This document shows, one piece after another, positions 16,505-24,800 of a DNA stretch of 26,941 nucleotides. The stretch's first letter is position 1; each line of letters opens with the position of its first letter. Source of the DNA: JBQTKD01 sp052389435 (GTDB lineage Bacteria; Actinomycetota; Actinomycetes; Sporichthyales; Sporichthyaceae); contig JBQTIB010000193.1 in assembly GCA_052389435.1 (NCBI GenBank), positions 1 through 26,941 of the forward strand, read 5' to 3'. The position numbers were made by a program, and so were the translations under genes. The notes under the pieces were generated by a model. That model searched no databases. It had not been told where the DNA came from and saw only the letters and a list, made by a program, of their open reading frames with translations.

Positions 16505-17358
16505 CCGCTGATCCGCACGCCGGGGTCGTAGCCCCAGATGGCCAGGGTCAGAAACATGTCGACGACGATGATCACGATCAGGCTGGCGCGAATGGCCCGC
16601 CCGGTGGCTCGGCCGACGCCTTCGGGGCCGCCCTTGGCGGTGTAGCCGAAGTAGCAGTGGATCAGCGTGGTCAACAGGATGAAAACGGCGACCTTGAGGG
16701 TGGAGTAGACGATGTCGATCGGGTTGAGGAACGCCAGGAAGTAGTGGTCGTAGGTACCGCCCGACTGCCCGAAGAACGTCGTCACCACGAGCCGGGTGGC
16801 GAAGTAGGAGCCGAACAGGCCCACGACGTAGAGCGGAAGGATCGCCAGCATCGAGGCGACGACGCGAGTCGAGACCAGATACGGCATCGGCCGCACGCCC
16901 ATGACCTCGAGCGCGTCGATCTCCTCGGAGATTCGCATGGCGCCGATCTGCGCGGTGTACCGGCAGCCGACCTGCGCGGCGAACGCGGTCGCGGCGATGA
17001 GCGGGGCGAACTCGCGGGTGTTCGCCAGGGCGGAGACGAAGCCGGCGAACGGCGCGAGGCCGATGATGTCCAGGCCGGTGAAACCGGCGATGCCGACCGA
17101 GGTGCCGACGAAGGCCGACAGCAGCAGCATCACGCCCATGATGCCGCCGCCGACGAGCAGCGCCCGGCCCCAGGAGATGTCCGAGAGCAGTCGGCCGATC
17201 TCGCCGCGGTACTTCCTGATCGAGAACGGCACCCAGGCGATCGCCGCGACGAAGAAGGTGGACTGCGTACCCAGTTCCTGCAGGGTGTTGCCGGCCGAGC
17301 GCACCGGCGTCATCGCGTAGTACCCGGCGCCGCGCTCGGGGACGGCCTCGGTGGCCAT
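16501..17358 (-). CDS. yrbEB: YrbE/MlaE-family Mce permease subunit B
   Basis: A 285-residue integral membrane protein of the MlaE permease family, with roughly five to six hydrophobic segments. The conserved central region GAMRISEEIDALEVMGVRPMPYLVSTR contains the EExDAL-type cytoplasmic helix that contacts the ATPase. Together with YrbEA it forms the permease core, powered by an MceG/Mkl ATPase that is not encoded in the window. The ATG at 17358 has GTGAGG just upstream and lies 3 bases after the yrbEA stop. The mceA start overlaps its stop. Confidence 0.93.
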   Translation of the reverse strand: MATEAVPERGAGYYAMTPVRSAGNTLQELGTQSTFFVAAIAWVPFSIRKYRGEIGRLLSDISWGRALLVGGGIMGVMLLLSAFVGTSVGIAGFTGLDIIGLAPFAGFVSALANTREFAPLIAATAFAAQVGCRYTAQIGAMRISEEIDALEVMGVRPMPYLVSTRVVASMLAILPLYVVGLFGSYFATRLVVTTFFGQSGGTYDHYFLAFLNPIDIVYSTLKVAVFILLTTLIHCYFGYTAKGGPEGVGRATGRAIRASLIVIIVVDMFLTLAIWGYDPGVRISG

Positions 17359-17361
17359 GCC

Positions 17362-18210
17362 TCACACCACCCTGGGCGGTGCGATCAGCAGGTAGGCCTG
17401 CGTCAGGACGATGTTGGTGCTGAACAGCAGCAGGAAGGTCAACACGACGGACTGGTTGACCGCGTCCGCGACGCCCTTCGGCCCGCCCTTGGCGTGCAGG
17501 CCCTTGTGCGCGGCGACGATGGCCGCGATGAAGCCGAAGATCGCCGCCTTGATCTCGGCGACCACGAAGTCCCCGGCTGCGGCGAAGGAGGTGAACGAGG
17601 ACAGGTAGGCCCCGGCCGTCCCGTTTTGGACGTAGACGTTGAACAGGTACCCGGCCGCCACCCCGGTCATTGCGACGATCGAGCACAGCAGCACGCCGAC
17701 CAGGACCAGCGCGGCGACGCGGGGCACCACCAGGCGCCGCAGCGGCGAGACCGCCATGACCTCCATCGCCTCGATCTCGTCGCGGATCGTGCGCGCACCG
17801 AGGTCGGAGCAGATCGCGGACCCGGCGGCGCCCGCGAGCAGCAGTGCAGTCACCACGGGCGCGCCCTCGCGGATCACGCCGAGGCCGTTGACCGCCCCGA
17901 CGAAGGAGGTCGCGCCGACCTGCGCCGCAAGGGAGCCGACGTTGATCGCGACGATGATCCCGAACGGGATCGCGACCAGCAGGGCGGGCAGCAGCGAGAC
18001 GCTGGTGACGAACCAGGACTGCAGGATGAACTCACGCCACGGAAAGCGCCCGCGCACCAGGTCGACGGCGCCGTACCGGACGACCGTCCCCGCCATCTGG
18101 GTCAGTTCGCCGATGGTGACCAGAGATCGATCGATCGGCCCCGGCAGCCGCAACCGAACCGGGCGCGACGTGCGGCCGGCCGGGCGAGCGGGAGCGGTGG
18201 CGTCGGTCAT
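17362..18210 (-). CDS. yrbEA: YrbE/MlaE-family Mce permease subunit A
   Basis: A 282-residue MlaE-family permease and first gene of the mce operon. A polar N-terminus of about 45 residues rich in Ala, Pro and Arg precedes several transmembrane segments. The coupling helix region reads RTIRDEIEAMEVMAVSPLRRLVVPR. The start ATG 18210 is the only one compatible with the family's length, though the ribosome site is weak (GTGAG, distant). It is transcribed away from fadD, with 189 bases between starts containing a TTACC-GGTAA palindrome that may control both directions. Confidence 0.92.
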   Translation of the reverse strand: MTDATAPARPAGRTSRPVRLRLPGPIDRSLVTIGELTQMAGTVVRYGAVDLVRGRFPWREFILQSWFVTSVSLLPALLVAIPFGIIVAINVGSLAAQVGATSFVGAVNGLGVIREGAPVVTALLLAGAAGSAICSDLGARTIRDEIEAMEVMAVSPLRRLVVPRVAALVLVGVLLCSIVAMTGVAAGYLFNVYVQNGTAGAYLSSFTSFAAAGDFVVAEIKAAIFGFIAAIVAAHKGLHAKGGPKGVADAVNQSVVLTFLLLFSTNIVLTQAYLLIAPPRVV

Positions 18211-18277
18211 CCGGCGTCGGCGCTCACTGCGGCAAAGGACATCGGGACGGGACTCCCTCGACGTGCCGAGCCCGGGG

Positions 18278-18290
18278 TTACCCCCGGTAA
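18278..18290. promoter_or_regulatory. Candidate operator TTACCCCCGGTAA in the mce/fadD divergent region
   Basis: TTACC and GGTAA are perfect inverted arms with a 3-base spacer. It matches the palindrome in front of the lipase (TTACCGTCGGTAA, 7810-7822) at 11 of 13 positions, including both arms and the spacing. It lies 67 bases before the yrbEA ATG and 109 bases before the fadD GTG, so one bound regulator could govern both promoters. This is a comparison by eye; no statistics were run. Confidence 0.5.
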
Positions 18291-18387
18291 GTGTGGTGCA
18301 GCCTACCTGCGCCGATTGGGCCCGTTGCAACCCATACGCCCGACCTACCCCCGGCCCCGCGCACCGGTGTCGCCGCAGGTGGCGACG

Positions 18388-18393
18388 TAGGCT
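18388..18393 (+). promoter_or_regulatory. Possible -10 box TAGGCT for a leaderless fadD transcript
   Basis: TAGGCT fits the actinobacterial TAnnnT pattern and ends 6 bases before the fadD GTG, the spacing expected when transcription starts at the start codon itself. It agrees with the absence of a ribosome site in front of fadD. No good -35 hexamer is seen. Confidence 0.35.
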
Positions 18394-18399
18394 TGACCG

Positions 18400-20112
18400 G
18401 TGCGGAACTTGATCAAGCTGGGCGCCGACGTCGGCGTCGGCCTGGCCGCCGCGTCGGCCCGCACGACACTCGGCGCCCCCGCCACCGCACTGCGGGCCGC
18501 GGGATTCCTCGCCCACAACGCCGCGGATCTCCTCGGCGGACTGCGGGCCACCGCCGCCAGCGGCGTCGTGAACCCGCTGCGGCCTGATCTGACGGTGCGT
18601 CAACTGTTGGCGCTCGCCCGGGACGGCGCTGGCCTGCCCGCCGCGGTGACGATCGCCGCGAAGCTGAATCCGCACGGCCCGGCCGTTCTCGACGAGTCGG
18701 GCACGCTGTCGTGGTCCGACCTCGACGGGCGCAGCCGGAGGCTGGCCGTGGGTCTGGCCGATCTGGGCATCGGCGCCGGAGATCGGGTCGGCGTCCTGTG
18801 TCGCAACCACTCCGGCATGGTCGAGGCCCTGGTCGCCACCGGCCGCGTCGGCGCGGACACGGTATTGCTCAACACCGGGGCCGGGCCCGCCGCGCTCGAG
18901 CGCATCGCCACCACGCAGCGGCTGCGCCTGCTCCTCGCAGACGCCGATCTGCCCCTGCCGCCCACCCTCCCGAGCGACCTGCAGGTCCGCATCGCGTGGC
19001 ACGACGGTCCGGCCGCGCGCGACACTCTCGACCAGCTCATCGCCGGGGCCCGGCCGGCCCGCCGCCTGCGCCGCCCGGCCCGACCGGGTCGGTTGATCCT
19101 CCTGACCTCCGGCACGACCGGCACCCCGAAGGGCGCGGCCCGGCCGGACGTCAACCTCGTCGGCGGGATGCTCGCCGTGATCGGACTGCTCGGCCGCATC
19201 CCGCTCCGCGCCGGCGCCGTCACCGCCATCCCGGCCCCGCTTTTCCACGCCTGGGGTTTGGGCGGGCTCACGCTGGCGTTCGCGTTGCGCTGCCCGGTCG
19301 TGCTGCGCAGGCACTTCGACGCAACCGAGCTCTCGGGGCTGTTGACCACCGAACGGGTCGAGCAGCTGTTCGTGGTTCCGGTGATGCTGAACCGGATGCT
19401 GGCGCTGCCCGACCCGACGCCTGCGGCGCAACTGCGGGTCATCGTCTCGAGCGGGTCGGCGTTGGCCCCGCGGACGGTCGCCGAGACCCAGCAGCGATTC
19501 GGGGACGTCCTGCACAACCTCTACGGCTCGACCGAGGTGTCCTGGGTCAGCGTCGCCGGCCCGGCCGATCTGCGCCACGCCCCGGGTACGGCGGGGACTC
19601 CCCCGCTCGGCACCCGCCTGCGCATTCTCGACCCCGACGGCGAAGAGCTCGCCGCGGGCGAGGTCGGGCGCATCTTCGTCGGAAACTCGATGCTGTTCAG
19701 CGGCTACCTCGACGGCGCCGGGGACCCGACGACCGTCGCCGGGCTGGTCGCGGTCGGCGACCTCGGCCACCTCGACGGCACCGGCCGGCTGCACGTCGAC
19801 GGGCGCGAGGACGATCTCGTCGTCTCCGGCGGGGAGAACGTGTTCTGCCGCGAGGTGGCCGACGTCGTCGCCGACCTCTCCGGCGTCGCCGACGTAGCGG
19901 TCGTCGGCGTCCCCGACGCCGAGTTCGGTCAACGACTGGCCGCGTTCCTCGTGCTCGAGCCCGGCTGCGCGCTGACCGCCGACCACGTGCGCCGCGCCGT
20001 CCGCGAGCGCCTCGCCCGCCACGCGGTGCCGCGGGAGGTGGTCTTCCTCGACGAACTCCCCCGCAACGCCGCGGGCAAGGTCCTGTCCCGCGAACTGCGC
20101 GACGCGACCTGA
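18400..20112 (+). CDS. fadD: Fatty-acyl-CoA synthetase (AMP-forming), FadD family
   Basis: A 570-residue ANL-superfamily enzyme that activates a carboxylic acid with ATP and CoA. Signature motifs in order: the phosphate-binding loop T236-SGTTGTPKG-245, PLFHAWGL, YGSTEVSWV, the hinge region VGDLGHLDGTGRLHVDGREDDLVVSGGENV, and the catalytic lysine K560 in NAAGKVLSREL. The N-terminal extension of about 80 residues is Ala-rich and helical, as in mycobacterial FadD12-like proteins. The start is GTG 18400, which has no ribosome site, consistent with a leaderless message. It is divergent from the mce operon and overlaps the next gene by one base (TGATG). The context suggests it activates lipids imported by the Mce system; chain length and type are unknown. 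Confidence 0.9.
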   Translation: MRNLIKLGADVGVGLAAASARTTLGAPATALRAAGFLAHNAADLLGGLRATAASGVVNPLRPDLTVRQLLALARDGAGLPAAVTIAAKLNPHGPAVLDESGTLSWSDLDGRSRRLAVGLADLGIGAGDRVGVLCRNHSGMVEALVATGRVGADTVLLNTGAGPAALERIATTQRLRLLLADADLPLPPTLPSDLQVRIAWHDGPAARDTLDQLIAGARPARRLRRPARPGRLILLTSGTTGTPKGAARPDVNLVGGMLAVIGLLGRIPLRAGAVTAIPAPLFHAWGLGGLTLAFALRCPVVLRRHFDATELSGLLTTERVEQLFVVPVMLNRMLALPDPTPAAQLRVIVSSGSALAPRTVAETQQRFGDVLHNLYGSTEVSWVSVAGPADLRHAPGTAGTPPLGTRLRILDPDGEELAAGEVGRIFVGNSMLFSGYLDGAGDPTTVAGLVAVGDLGHLDGTGRLHVDGREDDLVVSGGENVFCREVADVVADLSGVADVAVVGVPDAEFGQRLAAFLVLEPGCALTADHVRRAVRERLARHAVPREVVFLDELPRNAAGKVLSRELRDAT

Positions 20113-21656
20113 TGCGACCCCCCGGGCACTGCGACGTCGTCGTGGTCGGCGGTGGCCACAACGGACTGGTGGCCGCCACGCTGCTCGCCCGCGCCGGTCT
20201 GGACGTCGTCGTCTGCGAGGCGGCGGCCGTCCTCGGCGGCGCGGCCCGCACCGAACGCCCCTTCGCGAAGGCACCGGAGCTCGGCCAGTCCACCGGTGCC
20301 TACCTGCTCGGCCTCATGCCGCCCGAACTCATCGCCGAACTCGGCCTCGATCTGCCGATCCTGCGTCGGGATCCGCACTACGCCCTGCCCGCGCCGGTGG
20401 GCTCGACGTTGCCCTCGCTGCTGTTCGGCGTCGACGCCGCCGCGAACCAACGGGAACTGACCGCTGCCTTCGGGCCCGCCGACGCCCGCGCCGACGCGGC
20501 GCTGAACGCCGAATTGGCGTTGCTACGCGAGGACCTCGCGCCGGCGTGGCTCTGCGAACCCGGGTCGATAGAGGAGACGGCCGAGCGGTTCCTCCGGCCC
20601 GCGCTGCGGCGGACCTTCGTCGACCTCTGCCGCGGGTCCGTCGTGGAGTATCTGGATCGCTTCGGCTTCCAATCGCAACGCCTGACGGCGATGTACGCCG
20701 TCACCGACGGGATCTCCGGCCTTGCGGCGGGCGTCGACGACCCCGGCACCGGCCACAACTTCCTCGCGCACAACATGGGCCGCCTGCCGGGTTCGGACGG
20801 GGTGTGGGCCATCGTCCGCGGAGGCATGGGCACCGTGACCGGCGCGTTGGCCGACGCCGCCCGAGCGGCCGGCGCACGCCTTTTCGCGGACACCCCGGTG
20901 CGTGCCGTCCGCACCCACGACGGCGTCGCGGCCGGCGTCGACCTGGCGGACGGACAGATCGACGCGCGCGTCGTGCTGGCCTGCTGCGACCCCTTTCGCC
21001 TGCGGGGTCTGCTCGAACTGCCGGCGGAACTGACCGCGCGTCTTCAGGCCCTCTACCGGCCGGGGGTCACCATGAAGGTGAACCTCGCGCTGGACAGGGT
21101 TCCGGTCTTTCCCGGTCTCGGCGGCCGATCGACCGGCGGCGCCACCGTTCACCTGTTGCCGGGCGAGGACGCTCCGCTCGACGCCGTGCGCGCGATGTGG
21201 ACCGAGGTCGGGGCGGGCCGGTTGCCCGAGTTCCCGACAATCGAGTGGTACCTGCACACCACCGTCGACGAAACGCTGCGCGACGGTGCCGGCCGGCACT
21301 CCTCGGCGCTGTTCGTCCAGTCGGTGCCGCACGTGCCCTCCCCCGGAACATGGGCTACGGAAACCACGCGTTACGTCGAAAAGTTGTTGGAGATTTGCGA
21401 CACATTCGCGCCGGGCACGTCGGCCTCCGTCGTCGACGTCCTCGCCCTGCCGCCGCCCGCCATCGAGACTCGCTTCGGCATCGCCGGCGGCCACATCCAC
21501 CACGTGGACAACACCATGGCCTTCGACGCCCGGATGCCCTACGCCACCGGGGTTCCCGGCCTCTACGCGGGATCCGCGGGCTGCCACCCGGCCGGCTCGG
21601 TCATCGGAGCCGCGGGCCACAACAGCGCCCGCCGAATCCTGGCCGACCTCCGCTGA
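20112..21656 (+). CDS. FAD-dependent oxidoreductase, phytoene desaturase/PYROXD2-like
   Basis: A 514-residue flavoprotein. The dinucleotide-binding loop is at the N-terminus: VVVVGGGHNG at about 10-19, followed by an acidic residue ending the second strand (VVVCEAAAVLGGAART). The C-terminal FAD motif is GLYAGSAGCHPAGSVIGAAGHNSA, as in phytoene desaturase and PYROXD2-type proteins. No other carotenoid genes are present, so a carotenoid role is unlikely; in bacteria this family also occurs in lipid-related clusters with unknown substrates. The ATG at 20112 overlaps the fadD stop (TGATG), implying translational coupling and a shared pathway, perhaps oxidation of the acyl or steroid-like chain that FadD activates. 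The reaction is not established. Confidence 0.85.
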   Translation: MRPPGHCDVVVVGGGHNGLVAATLLARAGLDVVVCEAAAVLGGAARTERPFAKAPELGQSTGAYLLGLMPPELIAELGLDLPILRRDPHYALPAPVGSTLPSLLFGVDAAANQRELTAAFGPADARADAALNAELALLREDLAPAWLCEPGSIEETAERFLRPALRRTFVDLCRGSVVEYLDRFGFQSQRLTAMYAVTDGISGLAAGVDDPGTGHNFLAHNMGRLPGSDGVWAIVRGGMGTVTGALADAARAAGARLFADTPVRAVRTHDGVAAGVDLADGQIDARVVLACCDPFRLRGLLELPAELTARLQALYRPGVTMKVNLALDRVPVFPGLGGRSTGGATVHLLPGEDAPLDAVRAMWTEVGAGRLPEFPTIEWYLHTTVDETLRDGAGRHSSALFVQSVPHVPSPGTWATETTRYVEKLLEICDTFAPGTSASVVDVLALPPPAIETRFGIAGGHIHHVDNTMAFDARMPYATGVPGLYAGSAGCHPAGSVIGAAGHNSARRILADLR

Positions 21657-21702
21657 CGCCCGCGGGCCGTTCTCACGCAACCCGTGCGTCCCAGTGCGTT
21701 CT

Positions 21703-21717
21703 CCCGGTTGCGCCGGG
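21703..21717 (+). terminator. Short hairpin downstream of the oxidoreductase, weak terminator candidate
   Basis: CCCGG (21703-21707) and CCGGG (21713-21717) form a 5-bp GC stem with a 5-base loop, 47 bases after the oxidoreductase stop. No T-run follows. It may help separate this transcript from kgd, but the support is slight. Confidence 0.25.
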
Positions 21718-21764
21718 CGGGTGACCACACGGCATGGCCGAGGAGAACGATCGCGCAAGAAGGT

Positions 21765-21779
21765 CTACCCTGGGGTAAC
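21765..21779 (+). promoter_or_regulatory. kgd upstream element CTACCCTGGGGTAAC
   Basis: TACCC and GGGTA are inverted arms with a 2-base spacer, 56 bases before the kgd GTG. TACCCT also fits a -10 box. It shares 11 of 15 positions with the phaZ site (25822-25836), mostly outside the centre. It could be a diverged member of the fadA/phaZ motif or just a promoter with chance symmetry. Confidence 0.35.
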
Positions 21780-21835
21780 CGCCCAAGTTCTCAGCGAACC
21801 TGCCGCTCGCTTCGCCGGAAGAGGTCGAACCACCC

Positions 21836-24800
21836 GTGTCTGGAAACCCCCAGTCCGATCCGATGGCGGGCTTCGGGCCCAACGAGTGGTTGGTAGACGA
21901 GATCTACCAGCAGTACTTGGCCGACCCCTCCTCCGTCGACCGAGCCTGGTGGGACTTCTTCGCCGACTACACCCCCGGCGCCGACCCGGCCTCCCGGCCC
22001 GCCGCCGCCGCAACGCCGCCCCCCGCGCCGGAGCCGGTCGCGTCCGCCCCGGCGCCCACCGTCGCCCCGCCGGCCGCTGCGGCGCCGCCGGCCCCGGCAC
22101 CCGCGGTGAACACCGGCGCCTCGGCGAACCCGCCGATCCCCGCCGATCCGCCGGAGAAGGCCGAGCCCGCCAAGGCCCCGCCGGCCGCGCTCGACGGCAG
22201 CGCCGAGGTCACCACGCTCAAGGGCCCGGCCGCGCGCGTCGTGGTGAACATGGAGGCCAGTCTCGGCGTCCCGACGGCCACCTCGGTCCGCACCGTCCCG
22301 GCAAAGCTGCTCGTCGACAACCGCATCGTCGTCAACAACCACCTGCGTCGCAGCCGAGGCGGCAAGGTCTCCTTCACCCACCTCATCGGGTACGCACTGG
22401 TCCAGGCCGTGGCCGCGGTGCCGGTGATGAACGCCTCCTACCTGCAGGTCGACGGCAAGCCGGCGATCTCCCTGCCGGCGCACGTGAACCTCGGCATCGC
22501 GATCGACCTGGTGAAGGCCGACGGCTCCCGCGCGCTGGTCGTGCCGTCGATCAAGGCCGCGGACACGATGGACTTCGCGACCTTCTGGGCCGCCTACGAG
22601 GACATCGTCCGGCGCGCCCGCGCCAACAAGCTCGTCGTCGACGACTTCGCGGGCACCACGATCAGCATCACCAACCCGGGCACGATCGGCACCGTCCACT
22701 CGGTGCCGCGCCTCGTGCAGGGTCAGGGGTCGATCATCGGCGTCGGTTCGATGGAGTACCCGGCCGAGTACCAGGGCGCCTCCCCGGAGACCCTGTCGAA
22801 CATGGCCGTCAGCAAGGTCATGACGCTGACCTCCACCTACGACCACCGCATCATCCAGGGCGCGCAGAGCGGTGAGTTCCTGCGCCGCATGCACCAGCTG
22901 CTGCTCGGCGAGGACAAGTTCTTCGACGACATCTTCCGTTCGCTGCGCATCCCCTACGAGCCCATCCACTGGGAGACCGACATCTCGGCCTCCCACGAGG
23001 ACCAGGTCTCCAAGCAGGCGCGCGTGCACGAACTGATCCACGCCTACCGCACGCGCGGTCACCTGATGGCCGACACCGACCCGCTGGAGTACCGCCAGCG
23101 CAGCCACCCGGACCTCGACATCGTCACGCACGGTCTGACGCTGTGGGACCTCGACCGCGAGTTCGCCTCGGGTTCGACCTTCGCGCTCGCCGGCCTGATG
23201 AAGCTGCGCGACATCCTCGGCGTGCTGCGCGACTCCTACTGCCGCACCATCGGCATCGAGTACATGCACATGCAGAACCCGCGCGAGCGCCTGTGGATCC
23301 AGGAGCGCGTCGAGCGCGCCCCGGACCGCGTGCCGCGCGAGGAGCAGCTGCGGGTGCTGCGCAAGCTCAACGAGGCCGAGGCCTTCGAGACCTTCCTGCA
23401 GACCAAGTACGTCGGCCAGAAGCGCTTCTCCCTCGAAGGCGGCGAGTCCGTCATCGCCCTGCTCGACGCGGTCCTGACCGCCGCCGCGCAGGACGCCCTC
23501 GACGAGGTCTGCATCGGCATGCCGCACCGCGGGCGCCTGAACGTGCTCGCGAACGTCGTCGGCAAGAGCTACGGCCAGATCTTCCGCGAGTTCGAGGGCA
23601 ACCTCGACCCCAAGTCCATGCACGGCTCCGGCGACGTGAAGTACCACCTCGGCGCGGAGGGCACCTACACCGCGCACGACGGCACGCAGACCCGCGTCAG
23701 CCTGGCCGCGAACCCCTCGCACCTCGAGGCCGTGAACCCGGTCCTCGAAGGCATCGTCCGCGCGAAGCAGGACATCCTCGACCGCGGCGAAACCGGCTTC
23801 TCCGTGCTGCCCGTGCTCCTGCACGGCGACGCGGCCTTCGCCGGTCAGGGCGTCGTCGCCGAGACCCTCGAGCTGTCCCAGCTGCGCGGATACCGCACCG
23901 GCGGCACCGTGCACATCGTCGTGAACAACCAGGTCGGCTTCACCACCGCGCCGACGTCCAGCCGCTCCAGCCTGTATGCGACCGACGTCGCGCGGACCGT
24001 GCAGGCGCCGATCTTCCACGTCAACGGCGACGACCCGGAGGCCTGCGTGCGCGTCGCGCGGCTGGCCTTCGACTACCGCCAGGCGTTCAAGAAGGACGTC
24101 GTCATCGACATGATCTGCTACCGGCGCCGCGGTCACAACGAGGGCGACGACCCCTCGATGACCCAACCGCTGATGTACGACCTGATCGACGCCAAGCGCT
24201 CGGTCCGCAAGCTCTACACCGAGGCGCTGATCGGCCGCGGAGACATCACGCTGGAAGAGGCCGAGGCCGCGCTCAAGGACTTCCGCGACAAGCTCGAGCA
24301 GGTCTTCGCCGAGACCCGCGGCGTGCAGACGACCCCGACGACGGTTCCGGCCACCTACAACGTGCCGACCGCCCCGGCCGGTCTGAACACGGCCATCAGC
24401 ACCGAGGCGCTCAAGCGGATCGTCGAGTCGCAGATCTCGCTGCCCGAGGGCTTCACCCCGCACCCCCGCGTCGCCCCGCTCATGCAGAAGCGCGCCGCGA
24501 TGATCGAGACCGGCAACATCGACTGGGGTTTCGGCGAGCTCATCGCGTTCGGTTCGCTGCTGCTGGAAGGTCGCCCGGTGCGCCTGGCGGGTCAGGACTC
24601 CCGGCGCGGGACGTTCACCCAGCGCCACTCGGTGCTGACCGACCGGGTCACGGCCGCGGAGTACAACCCGCTGCAGAACCTGGCTCCGGATCAGGGCGCG
24701 TTCTACGTCTACGACTCGCTGCTCTCGGAGTACGCGGCGCTCGGCTTCGAGTACGGCTACTCGGTGGTCCGCCCGGACGCGCTCGTGCTGTGGGAGGCGC

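Noticed and set aside
16657..18390. 577-codon plus-strand open frame across yrbEA/yrbEB
   Set aside because: Asp/Arg/Gln/Gly-rich shadow frame; both YrbE proteins on the minus strand are complete family members.
18711..20111. Extension of the oxidoreductase frame far upstream within fadD
   Set aside because: The upstream part is Arg/Pro-rich shadow of fadD; family similarity begins at the ATG at 20112.
20112..21656. Carotenoid biosynthesis role for the flavoprotein
   Set aside because: No crtB, crtE or other carotenoid genes nearby, and the gene is coupled to fadD; family resemblance alone is not enough.
22016..22195. Ala/Pro-rich low-complexity stretch in kgd as a repeat array
   Set aside because: It is a flexible linker between the docking segment and the E2-like domain, not a nucleotide repeat array; codons vary and there is no fixed unit.
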